Below, piece by piece: positions 49,491-61,089 of a stretch of DNA of 64,000 nt; the first letter of the stretch is position 1; each line of letters begins with the position of its first letter. Under the pieces are notes generated by a model. The model worked only from the letters and a program-made list of their open reading frames with translations. It did not search any database and was not told where the DNA came from. This stretch comes from Medicago truncatula (taxonomy: Eukaryota > Streptophyta > Magnoliopsida > Fabales > Fabaceae): contig NC_053047.1 of the NCBI RefSeq assembly GCF_003473485.1, forward strand, positions 42,084,972 to 42,148,971, written 5' to 3'. Made by a program: the position numbers and the translations under genes.

Positions 49491-51646
49491 TTAAATAAAT
49501 TTTTCAATATCAGGCATGTTGCCACCCAATTCGCTCAACAAGATGGCCAAGTCCATGCCTTTTATCATGGTAGGCACGGCGACATTGGCCGGACACTCTT
49601 TCGAAAATCCAACCTTGTTGGCTTTTTGTTCCCTTATTAGGCAGTTCTTCAATCTCTTATGGCATTTCACATGAGTCATTCCTGAAGAAAGAAAAAAAAA
49701 ACATGTTTAGTCAGTTCAAAGAAGTTAAAGAGAGGTCTCAAGTGAATAGAAAGTGCTTGTAAAAAAATGTGAGTGGAAAATGTAAAGGAGAAACGGTAAA
49801 ATGATCATTTCAATATGGCATTTCAATATAATTATAATGTCTCTTTCATTCCTCATTTCCTTCCATAACATTTGAAACATCTTAGATAATTAATATATGT
49901 ATGTGTAAATAGGGTATATGTATCTACTTATCTTAAATACTCCACCAATGTCAAAGAAAAGTACCAAACAACAAAATTCTAATGGTTTACAGATAGATAG
50001 GAGGAAAACAAGCATATGTGGATTTGATTGGGGTTTCACCAATTGTGGGATTAGGGATCAGGGCTTTTAAAGTAGGTCAGACAACACTAAAAGTTGCGTC
50101 AAGCAAAACGACCAAACATGAGAAAGCGTGTTCTGATAATCAAGATGTTTTTATACCATTTACTTTTGACACATTCGGCTTCCTAGCACCAGATGCTATT
50201 GACTTTCTACATAGAGTTTAAAAGGTCATGTATAGCAATATCATGTCTCGTAAGTCATGAATTTTGTGTTTACGAGGATTGATTTTGTCATCCAAAAAGG
50301 CCTAGTGGCACAGCTTATTGCTCGCTTATCTTATATGTGTAAGTAATCCTTTAAATGTTTGCAATTCACAATTATGGTTCTTCAAACATTGTGCTCTTTT
50401 ATGAATGTTTTGAAGTGAAGTAACTATAGTTTATGATAAAACACACTATTACAAACAACAAAATTCCCATAACATCATAAGAGAACAAGTAACAAGCTTT
50501 TTAGGACCCAATGATACACAACAAGAATTAGCTTCCACTTGAACAATATACAAACTGAACTAAATTGATTCAACAAAAACAAAACACCTACACAATCATT
50601 AATATACAAAAGACATAAATTCTCAAGAAGAATCCATGCAATGATAAAATAAAAAATAAAAAATCAAGGATGTCATAACAACAAAAGATTTGAAAATGCA
50701 ATTATCATCAAACATAAATGGAAATAAATAACAAGATTAACAAATTTCCCGCCATCCCAAAAACTAACATAACCATTAGCTACTAACTAATATTTGTCTA
50801 TTAAACAAACAAACAAAATAATAAAATTAAGAGAAAGAATGTACCGAATCGATCAACGCATTCGTCATGACCCATGCAACAAGCATCAATATCATCACAC
50901 GGTTTCTCGCCTGGACAACCCCAATAACCTACTCCGCAATACTTCCCGTACTTGATTCCCATTGCTGTAGATTATTTTATCAACACACTAACATTATTAA
51001 TTACTCATTCATGTGTATATTAATAAATATATTATATTTTCTACCAAAATATATATTTTAGGATAGAAAAATATAATCTATGTGGCACATGCATTTATCA
51101 GCAAAATGTTTCCAATATTAAACACGCAAAATCTATGCATGTAATTATATTGAATTATATAATTTTAAAAAAAAATTATTATTGTTGTCGTTGTGTGTCA
51201 ATATTGGTGTCTGACATCCGTAATTCATAGCTAATATGATAATAATGAAATGGGATTGAATGAATCTTACTGTCACACAACTCTGCCTTGCATGTCCTGC
51301 TGCAATTGGCCTATAATCCAAAACAATATTAGTTTGTCAACGTTTTCAATTCAATTGTTCTAGATCCAATTTACATAATAATTAACCACAAAATAATTAC
51401 TACATCCTCATGTCACATGTTTATATAAAGAGACATTGAGTAAACAAAATACATTCCGACATCTTTTATATTTAAGACCGGAGAGGACATACATACCAAT
51501 GAGGAATCGGCGACTACGGCATTGGCGGCGACTGGGGCATTGGCGACCGGGGAATTGGCCACCGAGGAATCAGCTACGGTGGAGAGGAGGAGAGAGAAGA
51601 GGGCAAATGAGGCGGTGACGCGTGAGATATTGATGCTGGAAGCCAT
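49491..51646 (-). CDS. Secretory phospholipase A2, beta type, array copy 4 with extended pro-region
   Basis: Exons: 51497-51646 (ATG at 51646), 51271-51310, 50845-50964 and 49491-49681; 166 residues. The signal peptide MASSINISRVTASFALFSLL is followed by a repetitive Val/Ala/Asn/Ser stretch (ADSSVANSPVANAPVAANAV) not found in the other copies, then ANCSRTC. The calcium loop [18 protein letters not shown] and [14 protein letters not shown] keep the catalytic His-Asp; 12 cysteines are present. It ends LSELGGNMPDIEKFI, without an xxEL-type end. A TATAAG box lies at 51685-51690. Intron 3 is long (1.16 kb) because of an inserted retroelement fragment. The frame is open and I regard it as functional. 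Confidence 0.9.
50018..50340 (+). pseudogene. Fragment of a legume repeat-encoded protein in sPLA2 copy 4 intron 3
   Basis: Encodes KTTKHEKACSDNQDVFIPF and FDTFGFLAPDAIDFLHRV; after a frameshift, VFTRIDFVIQKGLVAQLIAR. From memory, proteins with KHEKACSDNQHVFIPFAFDT and IQKGLAAQLVARLP are widespread in legume genomes as the C-terminal part of reverse-transcriptase-type repeat ORFs; the element class is uncertain. Broken and antisense to the host gene. A second, tiny fragment of the same C-terminus is at about 58195. Confidence 0.55.
51400..51487. mobile_element. Shortened Stowaway-like MITE in intron 1 of sPLA2 copy 4
   Basis: tacatcctcatgtcacatg on the left and cttttatatttaagaccggagagga on the right match the termini in copies 1-3; the middle is deleted. 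Confidence 0.6.
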
Positions 51647-51684
51647 TTTTGTGGGACAAAACAGACGTGATTGTGTCTTCTCTT

Positions 51685-51690
51685 CTTATA
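51685..51690 (-). promoter_or_regulatory. TATA box, sPLA2 copy 4
   Basis: gatataagaagagaaga on the minus strand, 39 bases before the ATG. Confidence 0.6.
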
Positions 51691-51956
51691 TCGTTGGTGT
51701 GATTTTTTCTAACGTTTGTGTCTTGAAAGATCGTTGCAACGTGGTTATGATTGAATGGACCACATGCACTTTCGTTTATATTTAGGATGTTTTCTGATGT
51801 AAAAAACGGAGTTACATTCATAGAATAGAATGGTACAATACTCTCCTCTTTTTTAGGCGAGACCAAAACTGCTATTCTTGGCACTCCGTGTCCATTTATG
51901 GTACTCACGAAAACTGCTGTTTTATTGCTCTATTTTCACTTCCTAATTATCTTTCG

Positions 51957-52115
51957 GGTCTTGTTAACGAGTGCTCTGAGCATTCCTTATGAATAAATTA
52001 TTCTTTAAAAAAAATAAAAACTTCAATTTCCAATACAATAAATGTACAAACTTTCATAAAAATTTTACCATCTTGGGTGCTTAAAGAGTGTCCTAGGGCA
52101 CTCGCTAACATTTCT
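51957..52115. mobile_element. MITE of the gaaatgttaacgagtgccc family, full copy
   Basis: The left end ttgttaacgagtgctctgagca and right end tagggcactcgctaacatttctc are inverted repeats of each other. The interior is attctttaaa...aaacttcaatttccaat. This copy shows both ends and defines the family seen at 26175 and 47968. Confidence 0.7.
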
Positions 52116-52191
52116 CTTATCTTAAATGAGATGTTTTATTTGAATAACAATTTTTCGAGCAAGGGTGTAGGACAATCAAAATAAACAAAAA

Positions 52192-52473
52192 GGTTAATTA
52201 ATTAAATGGTCCTTATAAATATTCAATATTCATTTTTAGTCCCTATAAAATGAAATCGCACTTTATGGTCCCTGTAAAATATTATGTCAACATTTTTAGT
52301 CCTTGTAAAAAATTTCATCAGCATTTTTAGTCCCTATAAAAAATTTCCATCAATATTTTTGATCCCTAAAATGCTAAAGGAAAATGTCACAGGGACTAAA
52401 AGTGTGATTTTATTTTGTAGGGACTAAAAATAAAATTCTTAATATTTATAGGGACCATTTACTTAATTAACCC
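52192..52473. mobile_element. Mutator-like MITE with perfect target duplication
   Basis: The left terminus GGTTAATTAATTAAATGGTCC and right terminus GGACCATTTACTTAATTAACC form inverted repeats. taaacaaaaa occurs on both flanks (52182-52191 and 52474-52483). The interior has four tttttagtccctataaaa-type units. The size and duplication length (9-10) fit a small MULE-type MITE. Confidence 0.8.
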
Positions 52474-52649
52474 TAAACAAAAAAAATGTAGGTATTGACA
52501 TAAAAAGCAAAGTAATTGAGAGAGAGTAAAAACACAATGTGAATGTGAGAGAAAAAACTTTCTTAAAAGTTGTCATAAAATTGTTGTACGAACATTATTT
52601 CTTTCATTAAATGGTTGTTTTGTTTGAAAATAAAAAAACTCCTATATAA

Positions 52650-53200
52650 TACTCCCTCCGATCTCTATCATAAGAAGCGTTAAAAAAATATTATTATTGT
52701 TTTTCTCAAATTTGTCATCGTAAAACTACAACTGCAAATACTTTGGAGAATTTTGTTTCCGCTGCATTTTTTGTTTTTGTGTTTACGTGATAATTTTTTA
52801 TTAGTTAAGCCCTTCATTTAGGTTTTGTTTGGGATTTTGGAGGGGAGGAGATGGGAAGACTTTGGAGAGTTGGAAATATAGGAGAAAATGGTAAAATCTT
52901 TCACATAGTTTGAAAGAATAACTTTTTAGAGAATGGTAAATTAATATTATGATTAATATATTTTTAACTTTAAAAATATTATAAATACATTGATTAAATT
53001 TGAAGAATTCATGTAAACGCTTCAAAATTCTCCTCCAAAACAATTTTTGAGTTCCCTAAAATGAGAAGGATATTGTATTATAAAGAAAAATTAACCATTC
53101 AAAGTCTTTTCCTTTCAATGTCATCTATTTCTTCCACTTGCTTATTCTTTTTTTTTTTTCTTTTCAAATCCCTCCCTCTCTTCCGCTCAAACTCGGAAAT
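52650..53200. other. Gene-free stretch with a solo Stowaway end
   Basis: tactccctccgatctctatcataagaagc at about 52654 is a Stowaway-type left end without a visible partner. The 80-codon minus-strand frame at 52801-53043 shows no known family. Confidence 0.4.
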
Positions 53201-53217
53201 AAAGCTTTAGTTTTAGC

Positions 53218-53466
53218 ATCTACTTCCTCTGTCCTAAACTATAAGTCACACAAATAAAGAAAAATAATTAATTTTGTATGAGAAAGGGAAATTATAGGTT
53301 ATTTTACAAAATTATTCTTCATCTGTGAAATGTAAATTAAAGAATTGAAAGAAGAGATTCTAATAAACAGATAAGGTATAATAGAAAAAGTAGTTTTTAA
53401 TTAGTATTGTAAACCAACTATTATAGGACAAGTTCAAAGCGGCTTATAATTTAGGAAAGAGAAAGT
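53218..53466. mobile_element. Stowaway-like MITE
   Basis: tctacttcctctgtcctaaactataagtc at the left is matched in inverse by ggcttataatttaggaaagagaaagta at the right; size about 250 bases. Confidence 0.6.
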
Positions 53467-53899
53467 ATGTAATATCATTAGCATGCCTAACACTTGATGC
53501 CCATAATCAAGAATCAACTCATATATATATTTGAGTATGGTTAAAAGAATGAGTTAAAGAAAAGTTTCACTAATTTTATTTATCTTCATGTTTTCATCTT
53601 CTGGAGATCATTTTGTGTTCAAAAGGGATGACCATTGAGCCAATGCCTATATATGTGTTCGGATTTGGATTTTATCTTAGCTAATTCTCTCATGATATAC
53701 CCATTGTGCTTTAATCTCAACAATTCACCAATCACCTAATTATATTAAAAATTCAAAGTTATCAAACCAGCATTAGCATCCTACATAAGATGGGTTACAA
53801 TGATATCATTAAAACTAAACACCCCAAATCTAAAGACAACCCAATTTTTGCTAATTTTTCAGCAATTTTGTTTTATATTTTAGGCAAACTAGAAAAACT

Positions 53900-54105
53900 T
53901 AACAAAAACAAAAGAGTTTTAAATTTTTGTAATCATAGAAATCAAGACAAAACAAGGATGAGTAGCCAGTTGCCATATAGTAACTTAATGTTAAGTGGAA
54001 TAATCCATGATCTATAGCAATCTTCAAGCCCCAAAATATGGACCACAATTCTGATTTATAGCTCTGAACTTTCATGCACCTAGCACACATCAATGACCAT
54101 TTCCA
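53900..54105 (-). pseudogene. Possible RNase H-domain relic of a LINE
   Basis: The minus-strand frame includes KSELWSIFWGLKIAIDHG, close in pattern to the AELWAIxxGLxxAWDxG motif of RVT_3 RNase H domains. Only about 30 residues are convincing, with no continuation found. Tentative. Confidence 0.4.
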
Positions 54106-54529
54106 TGCAGATATCTTAAGTCAAGTACTTGGTTTGAGCAACAATTGGTGAGAGTGTGAGATATTATTAAAAACAAATTCATTTATAGTACTCCAAATAT
54201 GGTCAAGTGCAGTTCCAAAATAGTTCTTCACTCATTTTCATTCTCAGTAAAAAAGTACCTACAATATTAAGTTTAAAATTGTCCCACATCTGTAAAATAT
54301 AATGTAGTACCTTAAAGTATGTAGAAATGTCTCATTATGCAGATTAAATTTGAAACTTCGGTCTGCAATTATGCCCTTCTGACTTCTTATCACTTTCAGT
54401 TTTCACCATTGTTAGCCTTTTTTGTATGTCAAGAATATGTACATGCATCAAATTGGTTGTAAAAGACACCCCAACTATGTATCCAAGGGTGGATCCAGAC
54501 TTTAGGTATATGTGAAACTAAAATTTCAA

Positions 54530-54660
54530 GGGTTAAATATCCCTATAAATATGTCAACTTTTCGTTTTAGTCCCTATAAATTTTTTTTTTAACTTTTAGT
54601 CCCTATAAAAATTTTCATCTTCACTTTTGGTCCATCTTTAAAGTAAACTCATATATAGAT
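54530..54660. mobile_element. Partial MITE related to the 52192 element
   Basis: aagggttaaatatccctataaatatg, then ttttagtccctataaa units, match one half of the element at 52192-52473. The other half is missing. Confidence 0.5.
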
Positions 54661-57600
54661 GGGGGCTAAACCTAATTGATCCCACAAAAAAAAACGTTTC
54701 GGACGAAAGGAGGATGCTCATCCCAACAAGATGAACCAACATTAGAGTAACGATTGTCAACACCCCGAAACATCAGTTGGATTTAGATAATGTAGCACCC
54801 TTGGAGCCAGTGTTATACTTTGTATTTGTTGTTGAAGGTGTTTCTAAGACTTAACTCAACTAAGAATACCAATATTGCTAGTTTTGATACCTTCATCTGA
54901 ATTTGAACTTCGAATCTCAAAATCATATGTATGTGTTTTATGTGATGTTTGACATTTTGGTCTAGAGATCCAAAAATAAATTAAAGAGATTGAAGATTTG
55001 ATCTTCCCCTACAAAACAAAACAAAATTGATAATTAAATTTTTACTTTTTTTAATTATAAACTTCTTAAAAATTCATGCTATTATTTCCATATCGTTGGA
55101 GAACAATAAAAGGAAATTTTTCTCTAATTCATAGATAAGTTTTTGAGTTTAATTGTTATGTGTTCAATCATGTGCCATCTGGTATAACACAATGGTTGAT
55201 ATGTATGGTGTGGAAGAAATATAATTTTTGAGATATCGACTTCGATTTCAACTAGTTAAAAAAACATGCTTCCTATCATATTTTATAAAGATAATTGTAG
55301 AGTCATTTTTTAATCAAATCTAACAATGTGAGATACTTGTTAGATATAACTAAATGCATTTACACGAATATTTGTATAACCATTTTGTGATAACTTTTAA
55401 CAATTTTTTTTTTCTTTAATGTTTTTAATCAATAAAAAAATAGAAAAAAAAAGATTATCAAAAAATAGTTGTACAAATATCATTTTTCTTACATAAAATG
55501 AATATCAATTGAATATTTATTTTTATTACCAACTAGAGTTTAAGTTTACTACAATGAATTATAGTCTTCCACAACAACAGAAAGAAAAATTGTCCAATCA
55601 TCTCTCAAATAGGATTATCTCTCACGGCGAAAATCTTACTAAACACCAATAAAAAGATAATTTTATCATGTTCTTGTGCAGAAAGTGCTTAGAAACTTGA
55701 AAACAATGGCCAGGGAAAACACTTGAACCACAGAAAGAAAGAAAGAAACTCAACCTCATTCCTCAAAACAATGTCCTTGTTGAAGAATTTATGATGTTGA
55801 CCATATTGATCTACCACATTAATAGTTTATGTGGTGCAAATAGTACTTTGCTTCTTGGTCAACTCTTTATACTTTCCCAGACATTGCAGGCTTGCAACGG
55901 CTTCATATAAAAATGAAAAAGACCATGGAATGTACGAAATTTGCAACAATTATTATTTGCACCTCTTCATTACTTACCCATCTCACTCTTTTTAAAATAT
56001 TTCATTTCCAAAATATATTTTCTCCCCTCCATCCACTTTAGAAAACACTATCAAAGTCGCTACATCACACTCAACATCGGAAAACAAGATCAAATACTAC
56101 AATTTTCTATGGTTTTAATGGATTCATAATCTTCTATTAAAACAAAAGATGACATACAAAGCATTGCGATGGAATATAATTTGCATGAGAGATTCCTTTA
56201 TGTAATCTTCATTACTTATCCCATTATGTAGAGCCGGTTAAATTGATCAAATTATATAATAATCTTCTATCATAAATCATATTTAGATTCAACACACTAA
56301 TCTCTGAATCATTCATAATAGTTTCTCTTATATTGTTCATGTCTTCATCTGCATTTAGTGATAAGATATTTATCCTTCATCTGATATACATGTCTTCTCT
56401 CTATATATACAAACTACTTAAGCCTATTTTACAACATCTTTTTTATTATAGGTGCTATCTGAACTCTCTCTAAAGTTGTTAATCATATTACATCTAATCT
56501 TGTCACATATTCAACACAATATCCTCAAGTATCACATACATAAAGATATTGTTTTTATTTGAGCAAAACATAAAAGACATTTGAAAACACAATGGAATTA
56601 ATTAGATTTAATTATAATAATAGTTTTTGTCCTTGTAGAATTTTTTAGGGCATTGATTATTATGCATATCCTAAGCCTTGGTCATCCATAATTAATCAAG
56701 TCTTCTTTAAAAAGGGCCGGCTAGCTAGGTAATCAAACAAATATTAAGGCACCTAGTAATAAGTCATAGGTGTTAAAAAATTAAAAATACCTTCTTCACT
56801 CCACAATATACCTTTGAAAAGTTATTAAAATTTTCAAATACCAATGAATTACTCGCCTTCTCTTTCACGTCGAAATAAAAGTATTGCTAATATATGTCTA
56901 AAAAAAGGTATTGCTGACAGAACTCATATTGTCAAGAAAATCATGGATCCCACAATGATGTTGGAAAAATATTTGGTAAATGATGGCATTTTGGGTGAAT
57001 GCCATGGCAGAGATGTACGACGGTGAAGATGTATCTATAAACATTATGACGATCAAATCAGTTTAATAGTTGAATCTCTTAAAAGGTCTACAATAAGAGA
57101 GATATTTATAGGTGACAATGTGAGACAATTATGGCCTTAAAGAAGGGTATTGGGATTTTCCATCCCAAAAGTCTACTCCGAAATAGTTTTTCCCAGGCGT
57201 TTAAAATTAAGGACAAAATTTTGATGGCAACTTGCACAATTCAAAACGGTCACTACCTTAGAAAAGTGGTTGGACAAACTTGAAGTTGGATATTGACATC
57301 ATATATAAAAATCATCAATGGTCTAAGCCACATATGACGGTTGATATACTCTTTAACCTCTTATCTTTGACAAATAGATTACTTTTTCGGTGCACCTAAA
57401 ATATCACACTACTTTATAATCGACACTAGTCGTAGTTTATAAACAAGATTCACACTCCTCTACCTCGCTACAAATCTTTAGACTTTGCGCAAGACAATAT
57501 GAATAATATCTAAAAAAATGTGTCTTCAGTTCAAAACTTCTATACATTATCATTAGCTTGGATGACACTTCAAAAATGGATAAAATATATTTCATTGTTG

Positions 57601-60600
57601 GTTTAACCTTCAAGGCATCAATTACACATATATTTCTGTGTTTTCTGATGATTTTATCTATTTAGACTTTAGTTATGTTGGTCAATGCAAACATTAATAT
57701 ATTTTCTTTAAAAAAAGTCAATGTTATAATTAAGCATTATTGATCACAATGTGGCATTTTGGCAGCGTTCATCACGGAAACATTTTGTACTATATATGTT
57801 TCATATATGAAATACCAATGCTTTCATGGCACGTTTGTTCTTCTAAGAACTTAGTAGCCCTGCATGTGTTCCAAACAAGTAGTTGGGGTGTGTTGACTGT
57901 GAGAGAATCACTTAATTTTACACCCTTGAGGTCAAACCCTCTTATCTTCATGACCCACATACACATGGCTCTGTTTTGATTATATATACTTACTTCATTG
58001 TTGTAAGGGGGACAAATGATTTAAGGTTGACTATCTCATTTGATTTGAGTTAATGGTTAAATAAGTTGGCGGTATCGAAAAAAGAAGTTGACTATGACAT
58101 ACTTTAGATAGACTCTGGTATTATTTTAGATTTATGGTTCGTAAGGTGAGAACAATCTTCAGTTATAAATATGAGTTTAATCTTATCTCATCTAACAAGG
58201 TCTAATGGCGCAGTTTGTTGTCCGTTTGCCTTCTATTCAAGTGTAAATAATAGTTTATATATATAATTACACACTAGATTATAAAATACAATAAAAAATA
58301 ATCCAACATTAAACCATTAACACACTCCTCACATTTATGACTCGACATTTGGAGTGTGACTTAATAGTAGGAGTTTGAGCCGAGTTTGGATAGAGTCTAA
58401 TATCATTTTATAATTTAGGTTGAACTTTAACTAAACTTTACAAAAACATCTTATAAGGCAAAAATTATCCTATTTATAAACACATGTTTAGACCATGTCT
58501 CATTCAATTTGTTTAAACCAACCCTTACCATTGGGGTACAACCTCTGCTACATCTTGTGGGACGGTTTTGTTTATTGGAAGTAATAAAAATGTCAAGACA
58601 TATAGTCAACATGAACACTAAATTACAAGCAATTCGAGTGATCAATGCGGATAGAAAATTTTAGCACTTCTTAGAGTCAACCTAATGTGTTGATTCCACG
58701 CATGCTAGTTAGGTAGGGCAGTTCTTGATTAATTTCTAATGGTTTCCAAGATATTTGAGTATAGTAACAGTACATTTTTTTTTTTTAACAGATGAGATGT
58801 GAAACTTACACATACTATGCGAAGAGAAGAGTATCGTGAATTCAAACCATTGCTCAACACTCAGATGTGGGTCACAACATTTTATCATATAATTTGGCGC
58901 ATTTTCAGAAATATCATAATATTTATTTATTTATGCTAACTTGCACCCACATGAAACTATAAAGAGTAATTAAGATATATACTCGCACGCTCACACTCAC
59001 ATTTAAAATAGCACATCAAATTCATAATTTACATGAACATTCAAACTCGCAGGAACGACTCTACGCTACCTTATACTCCAACACATTAATATTTAATATT
59101 GCATGCCTAAAGAAGCATATTGAGTAATTCAACAATTTGTACCATATTATCTCTTTATCAACCAAAAACCTCCATCTTCGCTTAGCCTCTAACACAATAT
59201 TAAACATATCAAGATTTTTTACAACTCTCCCACCACTATTTTTTGTTTGACACATTCGATCCCAACTAATCCAACAAATGACTTTCATTTAGGAGAATGG
59301 ATGTAAAGTCATAGAAAATAAAACCTCTAACCCAATCTATGCCGATCATATAATCCAAAAAATTTGACATATATAAAACTAGCAAATTGCTCCAATCTTT
59401 TGATATCAAAGAAAATGGTTGACTAAATTTGATTGGATAGTAAAAAAAAAAAATTGAAGTAGATTGGATAGTAAAAATTGTTTATTAAGATTTTGATTAA
59501 TTTAATATTTAATGTCATAGGATTGAAAGTCTGCGTAAATCAGGTCTGCACAACTGGTTAAAACCTTTTTTTAAATATTCTCCAAAATGTACTAATTGAA
59601 AACTATATACAAGTTATATATTATTAATTAATAAAAGTCAAATCATTCTCCAATTAATAAAATTACTATAAGCAGGCCATTAATACCTCTATAAGCAAGG
59701 TTCTACATGAAGTAACAGTGACAATCTACAAATTAAGGTTGAATCGATTATATTTTCTTTTCAATCACACCATATGCGGTGGTCATGGTCATATGTATAA
59801 TTAATAATGCAGTGTCTTATGGCTTATGCTTAACTATATAGTGGTATTTTATTTAAGCAACTACATATGCTCTTTGAAAGCTGTTTTTCATTTTTTTTAA
59901 GTGCCAAACACCACTTGAAATTCAGGTACGCAACCGCGAGATTTTAGATTTTTAATAAGGATAAATATGTTCAGTCTAACATTATCAACATTATCAGTTG
60001 TGTTACGGCTTGCAAACAACTCATTTTCATTTTATTATTATACACAAAGAGGGTTGGATCCATATTTTTTTCTTTTTGTCTTAAGTGTCGGATTCTTAAG
60101 AGAAGGGTGTTTAGTAACTCGATCGAGTGAGAAGTAAAATCTAATTAATGATAGTATCAAGTAGTATAATTAATTCATGTGAATTAACTAAAAGAAACTA
60201 TGTTGGTTTTAATTAAGTTTAACGATGAGCCGACTTATCAATTAGTATAATGAATTCCCTTTAACAATTTTTTTTGTTTTTTTATGAAGTAAAAATTTAT
60301 AATATCTTTGCTTATCAAAAAATTAAAATAATTTTTAATCAAGAAATCACGATTTCTTTCAATCAAGAAATCAAGCCCATTATCTACTTGGGTTGACTTT
60401 ATGGTGTTGACTTTGAATTTTGGAGTGTGGTCATCTCATGGTCTGTCTTATGTTTGATTCTTTATGGTATCAATTTTAGGGGGCTAGTTTGACTTCTTCA
60501 ACACCAAAAAATGTATGCCCATTTATCATCTTGGCTCGACAATTCGATCCATGGCAGATATGATTGTATTCACACGTCTCACAACAACAGACTTTAAGGT

Positions 60601-60629
60601 GGAAATATTAAGTCGAACTCATTGAATCT
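54661..60629. other. Six-kb gene-free region
   Basis: I see no supported gene on either strand. Short frames at 55941-56129, 56844-57026, 57740-57979, 58451-58645 and 59061-59288 have no recognisable features. A 45-base piece at about 58195-58240 reads QGLMAQFVVRLPS, echoing the repeat-protein fragment in sPLA2 copy 4 intron 3. The region is AT-rich, with no resolved complete transposon. Confidence 0.5.
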
Positions 60630-61089
60630 ATTCGGCTCAATCATCAATGTTGATGGAAGTTGATTTCACATTACTTTTTAGAATGGCATTGGTGATCTCA
60701 TTCGAAGCTCTAATGGTCTTGGCGTGCTATATTTTTAGTTATCAACGTGTTAAGTTGGCATCCTCGAAGCAGAACTTTATGGCATTCATCAAGGGCTAAC
60801 TCTTGCTAAGGACATGTGCTTTTATGATTTAGTCTGCTACACTGATTCCTCTCTCTGTTTGAAGCTCATTGAGGCTCCAACTAACAAATTCTATAAGCAT
60901 TTTGTGCTGATTGAAACATCAAAGATTTATTGCATGATAATTGCCTCTTCCGCATCTTCCACACTTTTCATGAATGTAATCAAAGTGCTGATTTTATGGT
61001 CAAATTTGACGCTTCTTCCTACTCTGAGTTCTTGGTTCACGCTTCTCCTCTAGAGCTTAAAGATATCCTTATAGTAGATGAAACATGAA
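60630..61089 (+). pseudogene. RNase H-domain relic of a LINE, plus strand
   Basis: The reading frame gives GDLIRSSNGLGVLYF, stops at 60736 and 60751, then EAELYGIHQGLTLAKDMCFY and CYTDSSLCLKLIEAP. After a +1 shift near 60931 it continues DLLHDNCLFRIFHTFHECNQ and SADFMVKFDASS, ending at a natural stop near 61086. This covers nearly the whole RVT_3-type RNase H domain including the terminal His...Ala-Asp motif. Two stops and one frameshift show it is dead. Confidence 0.8.

Noticed and set aside
37953..51646. Array exon 1 signal peptides first considered as NCR or defensin genes
   Set aside because: The following exons contain the sPLA2 calcium loop and the DACCxxHDxC active site, which settles the family.
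56844..57026. 60-codon plus-strand frame with Lys/Arg-rich sequence
   Set aside because: No recognisable motif, no splice partners and AT-rich surroundings.
58195..58245. SINE-like start (ggtctaatggcgcagtttg) similar to 50310
   Set aside because: Translated, both pieces read as the same protein segment (QGLMAQFVVRLP and QKGLVAQLIARL), so they are coding relics of a repeat protein, not SINEs.
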